Assembly (NCBI RefSeq): GCF_002234675.1
Contig: NC_019860.2
Coordinates: 9,608,586-9,672,585, forward strand
Direction of reading: 5' to 3'
Origin: Oryzias latipes
Taxonomy: Eukaryota; Chordata; Actinopteri; Beloniformes; Adrianichthyidae
Length of the DNA: 64,000 nucleotides
The notes under the pieces were generated by a model. The model worked only from the letters and a program-made list of their open reading frames with translations, did no database searches and was not told the DNA's origin. Of this stretch, positions 1 through 14,772 are shown piece after piece; the stretch's first letter is position 1, and every line of letters begins with the position of its first letter. A program made the position numbers and the translations under genes.

Positions 1-103
1 CAACAAACTTAGCATTTCTACTGTTCTTGAGGTCCAACTGTGTTCTGACAAAAAAGCCCTGGAGAGCAACAAAGAGTAGAACTATGACCACCATCCCTTC
101 TCA

Positions 104-175
104 GCTGTGATCGTATAGTGGTTAGTACTCTGCGTTGTGGCTGCAGCAACCCCGGTTCGAATCCGGGTCACAGCA
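104..175 (+). tRNA. tRNA-His (GTG), array copy 1
   Basis: 72-nt cloverleaf: acceptor stem GCTGTGA/TCACAGC fully paired, D arm GTAT-AGTGGTTA-GTAC, anticodon GTG at 137-139, T loop TTCGAAT, discriminator A, no encoded CCA as in eukaryotes. It reads His codons CAC/CAU. This copy has CTGCAG where the consensus has CCGCAG, turning one anticodon-stem pair into a G-U wobble; still foldable. Internal A and B boxes are intact. The first run of four T lies about 47 nt past the 3' end (222-225). Confidence 0.96.
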
Positions 176-1733
176 AGATGTTCAGAAATTCTGAATAATC
201 CCTTTCTGTAAACTTACAAGATTTTATCATGAACCCCTTCAAAGCTGTAAAACTTTACATCTTCTTGGAGCAAAAACACATCCAAGATGCCAGAACTTGG
301 CTGTCTGGACTCCACATGCCCAACAGCTTCAGTCTGTTGGACAACACTTCCGCAACTTCAAAATGCTTTGGAACTTCAATTAAACTGTGATTATTTGGGG
401 TTCATTCATGTACACTAAACAATGAGAATTTCAATGTCTATTACGTCACGCCTGTCCAAGGGCGGAGTGAGTTATTACTTGTCCCTGACGGCCTACGATG
501 CTGCTGGAGTTGGACGGAAAGGCCATTGTGAGCCCTAACCCAACTGAAAAAAAGATAGTCTTAAGAGTATTTGTTGTGAAAGATGTAGGTGAGTCATACA
601 GATTTTCAATGATTTTAATCCCTGCTATCATGTTGACTGTTCAGGGGCTGTTCATGTGATCAGTGCATGTTCCTTGTGCTGACCGTCCAGGGTTGCGTAT
701 TTTTTTTGCTGCAAAGGCCTATGTAACTGAAGGTCAAAATTGTGCTATAATTAGAATATGGCTTAGGAGCTCCGTACAACAGCATCATCTGTACATCAAC
801 TTACAAGAGAATACTTCACAAAACACTTACCATACGCATAACAATCATAGCTTCTGCTTTCAACAAGCCTAAAGGGAACTCTCAAACACACCTGTACTCT
901 CCTTATGAATGCAGCCACTCCTCTCTACGACCATCCATGGGCATGGATAACCCAAAAAGCCACAGCAACCGTACAGGTGCACATGGCTTTAGCTTTAAAC
1001 ATCTATGGCCTTTAGTCACCAAGTTCCCATCCAAGTGTCACAGCAACACACAATTCTGTGCATTTGAATTGATCTCACTGTCAGATTCTTCTACCGGTGA
1101 AAATCTGAATAAATAGTTAGCAGCATATGCTACTTATGCAGTGCTTTACTACCTTCCTAGGAGGCTTGCTTTAAATTCACAGTCCCATTCCCCAATAGAC
1201 ACACACATTCACACATTGCTAAATATTGGCGCCAACCTTAAACGACCAGGACAAAAACAGGATTTAATGTCTTGCCCAAGGACCCTTGGACACATGGGAA
1301 GGCATGGTGGAAATGAGCCTATTATTTTTGTCTTCATTTTGGTGTCACTTTCAGACTCAGTAAAGACAGCTGTTGTGATAGAGTCTTCTTCTTGAAGGTT
1401 GGTTTTCTTGTCTCACACCTTGGTGTACATAGATCTCTATGGTGTTTTCTGTGTGGTTATTGAAGCCAGTTTCTACCCACATGCCGCTGTTAGGCTGATA
1501 CTAAGTAAAGAGAGAATGGAACAATGTTTTTGACTAAAAGGGACAAAAGTATTGTGAATGAAAGACCAGAGTGGTCACCTGCTGTGATTGTGATGTGAAA
1601 ATGTGTCTCTCCTATATGTGTGTATGAAGACAACAAACTTAGCATTTCTACTGTTCTTGAGGTCCAACTGTGTTCTGACAAAAAAGCCCTGGAGAGCAAC
1701 AAAGAGTAGAACTATGACCACCATCCCTTCTCA

Positions 1734-1805
1734 GCTGTGATCGTATAGTGGTTAGTACTCTGCGTTGTGGCCGCAGCAACCCCGGTTCGAATCCGGGTCA
1801 CAGCA
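1734..1805 (+). tRNA. tRNA-His (GTG), array copy 2
   Basis: Consensus copy: all stems paired, anticodon GTG, T loop TTCGAAT. Confidence 0.97.
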
Positions 1806-3363
1806 AGATGTTCAGAAATTCTGAATAATCCCTTTCTGTAAACTTACAAGATTTTATCATGAACCCCTTCAAAGCTGTAAAACTTTACATCTTCTTGGAG
1901 CAAAAACACATCCAAGATGCCAGAACTTGGCTGTCTGGACTCCACATGCCCAACAGCTTCAGTCTGTTGGACAACACTTCCGCAACTTCAAAATGCTTTG
2001 GAACTTCAATTAAACTGTGATTATTTGGGGTTCATTCATGTACACTAAACAATGAGAATTTCAATGTCTATTACGTCACGCCTGTCCAAGGGCGGAGTGA
2101 GTTATTACTTGTCCCTGACGGCCTACGATGCTGCTGGAGTTGGACGGAAAGGCCATTGTGAGCCCTAACCCAACTGAAAAAAAGATAGTCTTAAGAGTAT
2201 TTGTTGTGAAAGATGTAGGTGAGTCATACAGATTTTCAATGATTTTAATCCCTGCTATCATGTTGACTGTTCAGGGGCTGTTCATGTGATCAGTGCATGT
2301 TCCTTGTGCTGACCGTCCAGGGTTGCGTATTTTTTTTGCTGCAAAGGCCTATGTAACTGAAGGTCAAAATTGTGCTATAATTAGAATATGGCTTAGGAGC
2401 TCCGTACAACAGCATCATCTGTACATCAACTTACAAGAGAATACTTCACAAAACACTTACCATACGCATAACAATCCTAGCTTCTGCTTTCAACAAGCCT
2501 AAAGGGAACTCTCAAACACACCTGTACTCTCCTTATGAATGCAGCCACTCCTCTCTACGACCATCCATGGGCATGGATAACCCAAAAAGCCACAGTAACC
2601 GTACAGGTGCACATGGCTTTAGCTTTAAACATCTATGGCCTTTAGTCACCAAGTTCCCATCCAAGTGTCACAGCAACACACAATTCTGTGCATTTGAATT
2701 GATCTCACTGTCAGATTCTTCTACCGGTGAAAATCTGAATAAATAGTTAGCACCATATGCTACTTATGCAGTGCTTTACTACCTTCCTAGGAGGCTTGCT
2801 TTAAATTCACAGTCCCATTCCCCAATAGACACACACATTCACACATTGCTAAATATTGGCGCCAACCTTAAACGACCAGGACAAAAACTGGATTTAATGT
2901 CTTGCCCAAGGACCCTTGGACACATGGGAAAGCATGGTGGAAATGAGCCTATTATTTTTGTCTTCATTTTGGTGTCACTTTCAGACTCAGTAAAGACAGC
3001 TGTTGTGATAGAGTCTTCTTCTTGAAGGTTGGTTTTCTTGTCTCACACCTTGGTGTACATAGATCTCTATGGTGTTTTTTGTGTGGTTATTGAAGCCAAT
3101 TTCTACCCACATGCCGCTGTTAGGCTGATACTAAGTAAAGAGAGAATGGAACAATGTTTTTGACTAAAAGGGACAAAAGTATTGTGAATGAAAGACCAGA
3201 GTGGTCACCTGCTGTGATTGTGATGTGAAAATGTGTCTCTCCTATATGTGTGTATGAAGACAACAAACTTAGCATTTCTACTGTTCTTGAGGTCCAACTG
3301 TGTTCTGACAAAAAAGCCCTGGAGAGCAACAAAGAGTAGAACTATGACCACCATCCCTTCTCA

Positions 3364-3435
3364 GCTGTGATCGTATAGTGGTTAGTACTCTGCGTTGTGG
3401 CCGCAGCAACCCCGGTTCGAATCCGGGTCACAGCA
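3364..3435 (+). tRNA. tRNA-His (GTG), array copy 3
   Basis: Consensus copy with every stem paired and anticodon GTG. Confidence 0.97.
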
Positions 3436-4994
3436 AGATGTTCAGAAATTCTGAATAATCCCTTTCTGTAAACTTACAAGATTTTATCATGAACCCCTTC
3501 AAAGCTGTAAAACTTTACATCTTCTTGGAGCAAAAACACATCCAAGATGCCAGAACTTGGCTGTCTGGACTCCACATGCCCAACAGCTTCAGTCTGTTGG
3601 ACAACACTTCCGCAACTTCAAAATGCTTTGGAACTTCAATTAAACTGTGATTATTTGGGGTTCATTCATGTACACTAAACAATGAGAATTTCTTATGTCT
3701 ATTACGTCACGCCTGTCCAAGGGCGGAGTGAGTTATTACTTGTCCCTGACGGCCTACGATGCTGCTGGAGTTGGACGGAAAGGCCATTGTGAGCCCTAAC
3801 CCAACTGAAAAAAAGATAGTCTTAAGAGTATTTGTTGTGAAAGATGTAGGTGAGTCATACAGATTTTCAATGATTTTAATCCCTGCTATCATGTTGACTG
3901 TTCAGGGGCTGTTCATGTGATCAGTGCATGTTCCTTGTGCTGACCGTCCAGGGTTGCGTATTTTTTTTGCTGCAAAGGCCTATGTAACTGAAGGTCAAAA
4001 TTGTGCTATAATTAGAATATGGCTTAGGAGCTCCGTACAACAGCATCATCTGTACATCAACTTACAAGAGAATACTTCACAAAACACTTACCATACGCAT
4101 AACAATCCTAGCTTCTGCTTTCAACAAGCCTAAAGGGAACTCTCAAACACACCTGTACTCTCCTTATGAATGCAGCCACTCCTCTCTACGACCATCCATG
4201 GGCATGGATAACCCAAAAAGCCACAGTAACCGTACAGGTGCACATGGCTTTAGCTTTAAACATCTATGGCCTTTAGTCACCAAGTTCCCATCCAAGTGTC
4301 ACAGCAACACACAATTCTGTGCATTTGAATTGATCTCACTGTCAGATTCTTCTACCGGTGAAAATCTGAATAAATAGTTAGCACCATATGCTACTTATGC
4401 AGTGCTTTACTACCTTCATAGAAGGCTTGCTTTAAATTCACAGTCCCATTCCCCAATAGACACACACATTCACACATTGCTAAATATTGGCGCCAACCTT
4501 AAACGACCAGGACAAAAACAGGATTTAATGACTTGCCCAAGGACCCTTGGACACATGGGAAGGCATGGTGGAAATGAGCCTGTTGTTTTTGTCTTTATTT
4601 TGGTGACACTTTCAGACTCAGTAAAGACAGCGGCATGATAGAGTCTTCTTCTTGAAGGTTGGTTTTTTTGTCTCACACCTTGGTGTACCAAGATCTCTAT
4701 GGTGTTTTCTGTATGGTGATTAAAGCCAAGTTTCTACCCACATGCCGCTGTTAGGCTGATACTAAGTAAAGAGAGAATGGAACAATGTTTTTGACTAAAA
4801 GGGACAAAAGTATTGTGAATGAAAGACCAGAGTGGTCACCTGCTGTGATTGTGATGTGAAAATGTGTCTCTCCTATATGTGTGTATGAAGACAACAAACT
4901 TAGCATTTCTACTGTTCTTGAGGTCCAACTGTGTTCTGACAAAAAAGCCCTGGAGAGCAACAAAGAGTAGAACTATGACCACCATCCCTTCTCA

Positions 4995-5066
4995 GCTGTG
5001 ATCGTATAGTGGTTAGTACTCTGCGTTGTGGCCGCAGCAACCCCGGTTCGAATCCGGGTCACAGCA
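4995..5066 (+). tRNA. tRNA-His (GTG), array copy 4
   Basis: Consensus copy. The spacing before it is 1631 bp and after it 1628 bp because of small spacer indels. Confidence 0.97.
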
Positions 5067-6622
5067 AGATGTTCAGAAATTCTGAATAATCCCTTTCTGT
5101 AAACTTACAAGATTTTATCATGAACCCTTCAAAGCTGTAAAACTTTACATCTTCTTGGAGCAAAAACACATCCAAGATGCCAGAACTTGGCTGTCTGGAC
5201 TCCACATGCCCAACAGCTTCAGTCTGTTGGACAACACTTCCGCAACTTCAAAATGCTTTGGAACTTCAATTAAACTGTGATTATTTGGGGTTCATTCATG
5301 TACACTAAACAATGAGAATTTCAATGTCTATTACGTCACGCCTGTCCAAGGGCGGAGTGAGTTATTACTTGTCCCTGACGGCCTACGATGCTGCTGGAGT
5401 TGGACGGAAAGGCCATTGTGAGCCCTAACCCAACTGAAAAAAAGATAGTCTTAAGAGTATTTGTTGTGAAAGATGTAGGTGAGTCATACAGATTTTCAAT
5501 GATTTTAATCCCTGCTATCCTGTTGACTGTTCAGGGGCTGTTCATGTGATCAGTGCATGTTCCTTGTGCTGACCGTCCAGGGTTGCGTATTTTTTTTGCT
5601 GCAAAGGCCTATGTAACTGAAGGTCAAAATTGTGCTATAATTAGAATATGGCTTAGGAGCTCCGTACAACAGCATCATCTGTACATCAACTTACAAGAGA
5701 ATACTTCACAAAACACTTACCATACGCATAACAATCATAGCTTCTGCTTTCAACAAGCCTAAAGGGAACTCTCAAACACACCTGTACTCTCCTTATGAAT
5801 GCAGCCACTCCTCTCTACGACCATCCATGGGCATGGATAACCCAAAAAGCCACAGTAACCGTACAGGTGCACATGGCTTTAGCTTTAAACATCTATGGCC
5901 TTTAGTCACCAAGTTCCCATCCAAGTGTCACAGCAACACACAATTCTGTGCATTTGAATTGATCTCACTGTCAGATTCTTCTACCGGTGAAAATCTGAAT
6001 AAATAGTTAGCACCATATGCTACTTATGCAGTGCTTTACTACCTTCCTAGAAGGCTTGCTTTAAATTCACAGTCCCATTCCCCAATAGACACACACATTC
6101 ACACATTGCTAAATATTGGCGCCAACCTTAAACGACCAGGACAAAAACAGGATTTAATGACTTGCCCAAGGACCCTTGGACAGATGGGAAGGCATGGTGG
6201 AAATGAGCCTGTTGTTTTTGTCTTCATTTTGGTGTCACTTTCAGACTCAGTAAAGACAGCGGCATGATAGAGTCTTCTTCTTGAAGGTTGGTTTTTTTGT
6301 CTCACACCTTGGTGTACCAAGATCTCTATGGTGTTTTCTGTATGGTGATTAAAGCCAGTTTCTACCCACATGCCGCTGTTAGGCTGATACTAAGTAAAGA
6401 GAGAATGGAACAATGTTTTTGACTAAAAGGGGCAAAAGTATTGTGAATGAAAGACCAGAGTGGTCACCTGCTGTGATTGTGATGTGAAAATGTGTCTCTC
6501 CTATATGTGTGTATGAAGACAACAAACTTAGCATTTCTACTGTTCTTGAGGTCCAACTGTGTTCTGACAAAAAAGCCCTGGAGAGCAACAAAGAGTAGAA
6601 CTATGACCACCATCCCTTCTCA

Positions 6623-6694
6623 GCTGTGATCGTATAGTGGTTAGTACTCTGCGTTGTGGCCGCAGCAACCCCGGTTCGAATCCGGGTCACAGCA
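6623..6694 (+). tRNA. tRNA-His (GTG), array copy 5
   Basis: Consensus copy, anticodon GTG, no changes from copy 2. Confidence 0.97.
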
Positions 6695-8252
6695 AGATGT
6701 TCAGAAATTCTGAATAATCCCTTTCTGTAAACTTACAAGATTTTATCATGAACCCCTTCAAAGCTGTAAAACTTTACATCTTCTTGGAGCAAAAACACAT
6801 CCAAGATGCCAGAACTTGGCTGTCTGGACTCCACATGCCCAACAGCTTCAGTCTGTTGGACAACACTTCCGCAACTTCAAAATGCTTTGGAACTTCAATT
6901 AAACTGTGATTATTTGGGGTTCATTCATGTACACTAAACAATGAGAATTTCAATGTCTATTACGTCACGCCTGTCCAAGGGCGGAGTGAGTTATTACTTG
7001 TCCCTGACGGCCTACGATGCTGCTGGAGTTGGACGGAAAGGCCATTGTGAGCCCTAACCCAACTGAAAAAAAGATAGTCTTAAGAGTATTTGTTGTGAAA
7101 GATGTAGGTGAGTCATACAGATTTTCAATGATTTTAATCCCTGCTATCCTGTTGACTGTTCAGGGGCTGTTCATGTGATCAGTGCATGTTCCTTGTGCTG
7201 ACCGTCCAGGGTTGCGTATTTTTTTTGCTGCAAAGGCCTATGTAACTGAAGGTCAAAATTGTGCTATAATTAGAATATGGCTTAGGAGCTCCGTACAACA
7301 GCATCATCTGTACATCAACTTACAAGAGAATACTTCACAAAACACTTACCATACGCATAACAATCATAGCTTCTGCTTTCAACAAGCCTAAAGGGAACTC
7401 TCAAACACACCTGTACTCTCCTTATGAATGCAGCCACTCCTCTCTACGACCATCCATGGGCATGGATAACCCAAAAAGCCACAGTAACCGTACAGGTGCA
7501 CATGGCTTTAGCTTTAAACATCTATGGCCTTTAGTCACCAAGTTCCCATCCAAGTGTCACAGCAACACACAATTCTGTGCATTTGAATTGATCTCACTGT
7601 CAGATTCTTCTACCGGTGAAAATCTGAATAAATAGTTAGCAGCATATGCTACTTATGCAGTGCTTTACTACCTTCCTAGGAGGCTTGCTTTAAATTCACA
7701 GTCCCATTCCCCAATAGACACACACATTCACACATTGCTAAATATTGGCGCCAACCTTAAACGACCAGGACAAAAACTGGATTTAATGTCTTGCCCAAGG
7801 ACCCTTGGACACATGGGAAGGCATGGTGGAAATGAGCCTATTATTTTTGTCTTCATTTTGGTGTCACTTTCAGACTCAGTAAAGACAGCTGTTGTGATAG
7901 AGTCTTCTTCTTGAAGGTTGGTTTTCTTGTCTCACACCTTGGTGTACATAGATCTCTATGGTGTTTTTTGTGTGGTTATTGAAGCCAATTTCTACCCACA
8001 TGCCGCTGTTAGGCTGATACTAAGTAAAGAGAGAATGGAACAATGTTTTTGACTAAAAGGGGCAAAAGTATTGTGAATGAAAGACCAGAGTGGTCACCTG
8101 CTGTGATTGTGATGTGAAAATGTGTCTCTCCTATATGTGTGTATGAAGACAACAAACTTAGCATTTCTACTGTTCTTGAGGTCCAACTGTGTTCTGACAA
8201 AAAAGCCCTGGAGAGCAACAAAGAGTAGAACTATGACCACCATCCCTTCTCA

Positions 8253-8324
8253 GCTGTGATCGTATAGTGGTTAGTACTCTGCGTTGTGGCCGCAGCAACC
8301 CCGGTTCGAATCCGGGTCACAGCA
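8253..8324 (+). tRNA. tRNA-His (GTG), array copy 6
   Basis: Consensus copy, anticodon GTG, no changes from copy 2. Confidence 0.97.
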
Positions 8325-9882
8325 AGATGTTCAGAAATTCTGAATAATCCCTTTCTGTAAACTTACAAGATTTTATCATGAACCCCTTCAAAGCTGTAAA
8401 ACTTTACATCTTCTTGGAGCAAAAACACATCCAAGATGCCAGAACTTGGCTGTCTGGACTCCACATGCCCAACAGCTTCAGTCTGTTGGACAACACTTCC
8501 GCAACTTCAAAATGCTTTGGAACTTCAATTAAACTGTGATTATTTGGGGTTCATTCATGTACACTAAACAATGAGAATTTCAATGTCTATTACGTCACGC
8601 CTGTCCAAGGGCGGAGTGAGTTATTACTTGTCCCTGACGGCCTACGATGCTGCTGGAGTTGGACGGAAAGGCCATTGTGAGCCCTAACCCAACTGAAAAA
8701 AAGATAGTCTTAAGAGTATTTGTTGTGAAAGATGTAGGTGAGTCATACAGATTTTCAATGATTTTAATCCCTGCTATCCTGTTGACTGTTCAGGGGCTGT
8801 TCATGTGATCAGTGCATGTTCCTTGTGCTGACCGTCCAGGGTTGCGTATTTTTTTTGCCTGCAAAGGCCTATGTAACTGAAGGTCAAAATTGTGCTATAA
8901 TTAGAATATGGCTTAGGAGCTCCGTACAACAGCATCATCTGTACATCAACTTACAAGAGAATACTTCACAAAACACTTACCATACGCACAACAATCATAG
9001 CTTCTGCTTTCAACAAGCCTAAAGGGAACTCTCAAACACACCTGTACTCTCCTTATGAATGCAGCCACTCCTCTCTACGACCATCCATGGGCATGGATAA
9101 CCCAAAAAGCCACAGCAACCGTACAGGTGCACATGGCTTTAGCTTTAAACATCTATGGCCTTTAGTCACCAAGTTCCCATCCAAGTGTCACAGCAACACA
9201 CAATTCTGTGCATTTGAATTGATCTCACTGTCAGATTCTTCTACCGGTGAAAATCTGAATAAATAGTTAGCACCATATGCTACTTATGCAGTGCTTTACT
9301 ACCTTCATAGAAGGCTTGCTTTAAATTCACAGTCCCATTCCCCAATAGACACACACATTCACACATTGCTAAATATTGGCGCCAACCTTAAACGACCAGG
9401 ACAAAAACAGGATTTAATGACTTGCCCAAGGACCCTTGGACAGATGGGAAGGCATGGTGGAAATGAGCCTGTTGTTTTTGTCTTCATTTTGGTGTCACTT
9501 TCAGACTCAGTAAAGACAGCGGCAATGATAGAGTCTTCTTCTTGAAGGTTGGTTTTTTGTCTCACACCTTGGTGTACCAAGATCTCTATGGTGTTTTCTG
9601 TATGGTGATTAAAGCCAGTTTCTACCCACATGCCGCTGTTAGGCTGATACTAAGTAAAGAGAGAATGGAACAATGTTTTTGACTAAAAGGGACAAAAGTA
9701 TTGTGAATGAAAGACCAGAGTGGTCACCTGCTGTGATTGTGATGTGAAAATGTGTCTCTCCTATATGTGTGTATGAAGACAACAAACTTAGCATTTCTAC
9801 TGTTCTTGAGGTCCAACTGTGTTCTGACAAAAAAGCCCTGGAGAGCAACAAAGAGTAGAACTATGACCACCATCCCTTCTCA

Positions 9883-9954
9883 GCTGTGATCGTATAGTGG
9901 TTAGTACTCTGCGTTGTGGCCGCAGCAACCCCGGTTCGAATCCGGGTCACAGCA
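9883..9954 (+). tRNA. tRNA-His (GTG), array copy 7
   Basis: Consensus copy, anticodon GTG, no changes from copy 2. Confidence 0.97.
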
Positions 9955-11512
9955 AGATGTTCAGAAATTCTGAATAATCCCTTTCTGTAAACTTACAAGA
10001 TTTTATCATGAACCCCTTCAAAGCTGTAAAACTTTACATCTTCTTGGAGCAAAAACACATCCAAGATGCCAGAACTTGGCTGTCTGGACTCCACATGCCC
10101 AACAGCTTCAGTCTGTTGGACAACACTTCCGCAACTTCAAAATGCTTTGGAACTTCAATTAAACTGTGATTATTTGGGGTTCATTCATGTACACTAAACA
10201 ATGAGAATTTCAATGTCTATTACGTCACGCCTGTCCAAGGGCGGAGTGAGTTATTACTTGTCCCTGACGGCCTACGATGCTGCTGGAGTTGGACGGAAAG
10301 GCCATTGTGAGCCCTAACCCAACTGAAAAAAAGATAGTCTTAAGAGTATTTGTTGTGAAAGATGTAGGTGAGTCATACAGATTTTCAATGATTTTAATCC
10401 CTGCTATCCTGTTGACTGTTCAGGGGCTGTTCATGTGATCAGTGCATGTTCCTTGTGCTGACCGTCCAGGGTTGCGTATTTTTTTTGCTGCAAAGGCCTA
10501 TGTAACTGAAGGTCAAAATTGTGCTATAATTAGAATATGGCTTAGGAGCTCCGTACAACAGCATCATCTGTACATCAACTTACAAGAGAATACTTCACAA
10601 AACACTTACCATACGCATAACAATCATAGCTTCTGCTTTCAACAAGCCTAAAGGGAACTCTCAAACACACCTGTACTCTCCTTATGAATGCAGCCACTCC
10701 TCTCTACGACCATCCATGGGCATGGATAACCCAAAAAGCCACAGTAACCGTACAGGTGCACATGGCTTTAGCTTTAAACATCTATGGCCTTTAGTCACCA
10801 AGTTCCCATCCAAGTGTCACAGCAACACACAATTCTGTGCATTTGAATTGATCTCACTGTCAGATTCTTCTACCGGTGAAAATCTGAATAAATAGTTAGC
10901 AGCATATGCTACTTATGCAGTGCTTTACTACCTTCCTAGGAGGCTTGCTTTAAATTCACAGTCCCATTCCCCAATAGACACACACATTCACACATTGCTA
11001 AATATTGGCGCCAACCTTAAACGACCAGGACAAAAACTGGATTTAATGTCTTGCCCAAGGACCCTTGGACACATGGGAAGGCATGGTGGAAATGAGCCTA
11101 TTATTTTTGTCTTCATTTTGGTGTCACTTTCAGACTCAGTAAAGACAGCTGTTGTGATAGAGTCTTCTTCTTGAAGGTTGGTTTTCTTGTCTCACACCTT
11201 GGTGTACATAGATCTCTATGGTGTTTTCTGTGTGGTTATTGAAGCCAGTTTCTACCCACATGCCGCTGTTAGGCTGATACTAAGTAAAGAGAGAATGGAA
11301 CAATGTTTTTGACTAAAAGGGGCAAAAGTATTGTGAATGAAAGACCAGAGTGGTCACCTGCTGTGATTGTGATGTGAAAATGTGTCTCTCCTATATGTGT
11401 GTATGAAGACAACAAACTTAGCATTTCTACTGTTCTTGAGGTCCAACTGTGTTCTGACAAAAAAGCCCTGGAGAGCAACAAAGAGTAGAACTATGACCAC
11501 CATCCCTTCTCA

Positions 11513-11584
11513 GCTGTGATCGTATAGTGGTTAGTACTCTGCGTTGTGGCCGCAGCAACCCCGGTTCGAATCCGGGTCACAGCA
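11513..11584 (+). tRNA. tRNA-His (GTG), array copy 8
   Basis: Consensus copy, anticodon GTG, no changes from copy 2. Confidence 0.97.
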
Positions 11585-13142
11585 AGATGTTCAGAAATTC
11601 TGAATAATCCCTTTCTGTAAACTTACAAGATTTTATCATGAACCCCTTCAAAGCTGTAAAACTTTACATCTTCTTGGAGCAAAAACACATCCAAGATGCC
11701 AGAACTTGGCTGTCTGGACTCCACATGCCCAATAGCTTCAGTCTGTTGGACAACACTTCCGCAACTTCAAAATGCTTTGGAACTTCAATTAAACTGTGAT
11801 TATTTGGGGTTCATTCATGTACACTAAACAATGAGAATTTCAATGTCTATTACGTCACGCCTGTCCAAGGGCGGAGTGAGTTATTACTTGTCCCTGACGG
11901 CCTACGATGCTGCTGGAGTTGGACGGAAAGGCCATTGTGAGCCCTAACCCAACTGAAAAAAAGATAGTCTTAAGAGTATTTGTTGTGAAAGATGTAGGTG
12001 AGTCATACAGATTTTCAATGATTTTAATCCCTGCTATCCTGTTGACTGTTCAGGGGCTGTTCATGTGATCAGTGCATGTTCCTTGTGCTGACCGTCCAGG
12101 GTTGCGTATTTTTTTTGCTGCAAAGGCCTATGTAACTGAAGGTCAAAATTGTGCTATAATTAGAATATGGCTTAGGAGCTCCGTACAACAGCATCATCTG
12201 TACATCAACTTACAAGAGAATACTTCACAAAACACTTACCATACGCATAACAATCATAGCTTCTGCTTTCAACAAGCCTAAAGGGAACTCTCAAACACAC
12301 CTGTACTCTCCTTATGAATGCAGCCACTCCTCTCTACGACCATCCATGGGCATGGATAACCCAAAAAGCCACAGTAACCGTACAGGTGCACATGGCTTTA
12401 GCTTTAAACATCTATGGCCTTTAGTCACCAAGTTCCCATCCAAGTGTCACAGCAACACACAATTCTGTGCATTTGAATTGATCTCACTGTCAGATTCTTC
12501 TACCGGTGAAAATCTGAATAAATAGTTAGCACCATATGCTACTTATGCAGTGCTTTACTACCTTCCTAGGAGGCTTGCTTTAAATTCACAGTCCCATTCC
12601 CCAATAGACACACACATTCACACATTGCTAAATATTGGCGCCAACCTTAAACGACCAGGACAAAAACTGGATTTAATGTCTTGCCCAAGGACCCTTGGAC
12701 ACATGGGAAGGCATGGTGGAAATGAGCCTGTTGTTTTTGTCTTCATTTTGGTGTCACTTTCAGACTCAGTAAAGACAGCGGCAATGATAGAGTCTTCTTC
12801 TTGAAGGTTGGTTTTCTTGTCTCACACCTTGGTGTACCAAGATCTCTATGGTGTTTTCTGTATGGTGATTAAAGCCAGTTTCTACCCACATGCCGCTGTT
12901 AGGCTGATACTAAGTAAAGAGAGAATGGAACAATGTTTTTGACTAAAAGGGACAAAAGTATTGTGAATGAAAGACCAGAGTGGTCACCTGCTGTGATTGT
13001 GATGTGAAAATGTGTCTCTCCTATATGTGTGTATGAAGACAACAAACTTAGCATTTCTACTGTTCTTGAGGTCCAACTGTGTTCTGACAAAAAAGCCCTG
13101 GAGAGCAACAAAGAGTAGAACTATGACCACCATCCCTTCTCA

Positions 13143-13214
13143 GCTGTGATCGTATAGTGGTTAGTACTCTGCGTTGTGGCCGCAGCAACCCCGGTTCGAA
13201 TCCGGGTCACAGCA
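13143..13214 (+). tRNA. tRNA-His (GTG), array copy 9
   Basis: Consensus copy, anticodon GTG, no changes from copy 2. Confidence 0.97.
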
Positions 13215-14772
13215 AGATGTTCAGAAATTCTGAATAATCCCTTTCTGTAAACTTACAAGATTTTATCATGAACCCCTTCAAAGCTGTAAAACTTTACATC
13301 TTCTTGGAGCAAAAACACATCCAAGATGCCAGAACTTGGCTGTCTGGACTCCACATGCCCAACAGCTTCAGTCTGTTGGACAACACTTCCGCAACTTCAA
13401 AATGCTTTGGAACTTCAATTAAACTGTGATTATTTGGGGTTCATTCATGTACACTAAACAATGAGAATTTCAATGTCTATTACGTCACGCCTGTCCAAGG
13501 GCGGAGTGAGTTATTACTTGTCCCTGACGGCCTACGATGCTGCTGGAGTTGGACGGAAAGGCCATTGTGAGCCCTAACCCAACTGAAAAAAAGATAGTCT
13601 TAAGAGTATTTGTTGTGAAAGATGTAGGTGAGTCATACAGATTTTCAATGATTTTAATCCCTGCTATCCTGTTGACTGTTCAGGGGCTGTTCATGTGATC
13701 AGTGCATGTTCCTTGTGCTGACCGTCCAGGGTTGCGTATTTTTTTTGCTGCAAAGGCCTATGTAACTGAAGGTCAAAATTGTGCTATAATTAGAATATGG
13801 CTTAGGAGCTCCGTACAACAGCATCATCTGTACATCAACTTACAAGAGAATACTTCACAAAACACTTACCATACGCATAACAATCATAGCTTCTGCTTTC
13901 AACAAGCCTAAAGGGAACTCTCAAACACACCTGTACTCTCCTTATGAATGCAGCCACTCCTCTCTACGACCATCCATGGGCATGGATAACCCAAAAAGCC
14001 ACAGTAACCGTACAGGTGCACATGGCTTTAGCTTTAAACATCTATGGCCTTTAGTCACCAAGTTCCCATCCAAGTGTCACAGCAACACACAATTCTGTGC
14101 ATTTGAATTGATCTCACTGTCAGATTCTTCTACCGGTGAAAATCTGAATAAATAGTTAGCAGCATATGCTACTTATGCAGTGCTTTACTACCTTCCTAGG
14201 AGGCTTGCTTTAAATTCACAGTCCCATTCCCCAATAGACACACACATTCACACATTGCTAAATATTGGCGCCAACCTTAAACGACCAGGACAAAAACTGG
14301 ATTTAATGTCTTGCCCAAGGACCCTTGGACACATGGGAAGGCATGGTGGAAATGAGCCTATTATTTTTGTCTTCATTTTGGTGTCACTTTCAGACTCAGT
14401 AAAGACAGCTGTTGTGATAGAGTCTTCTTCTTGAAGGTTGGTTTTCTTGTCTCACACCTTGGTGTACATAGATCTCTATGGTGTTTTTTGTGTGGTTATT
14501 GAAGCCAATTTCTACCCACATGCCGCTGTTAGGCTGATACTAAGTAAAGAGAGAATGGAACAATGTTTTTGACTAAAAGGGGCAAAAGTATTGTGAATGA
14601 AAGACCAGAGTGGTCACCTGCTGTGATTGTGATGTGAAAATGTGTCTCTCCTATATGTGTGTATGAAGACAACAAACTTAGCATTTCTACTGTTCTTGAG
14701 GTCCAACTGTGTTCTGACAAAAAAGCCCTGGAGAGCAACAAAGAGTAGAACTATGACCACCATCCCTTCTCA

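Noticed and set aside
1575-1680. Possible C/D-box snoRNA upstream of each tRNA (TGTGATGTGAA ... CTGACA)
   Set aside because: The box C match is poor, there is no terminal stem, and the distance is not typical.
446-1702. Open frames of 60-90 codons repeated in every A unit on both strands
   Set aside because: They recur only because the DNA repeats, overlap each other on both strands, change length with small indels between units, and have no recognisable domain or start context.
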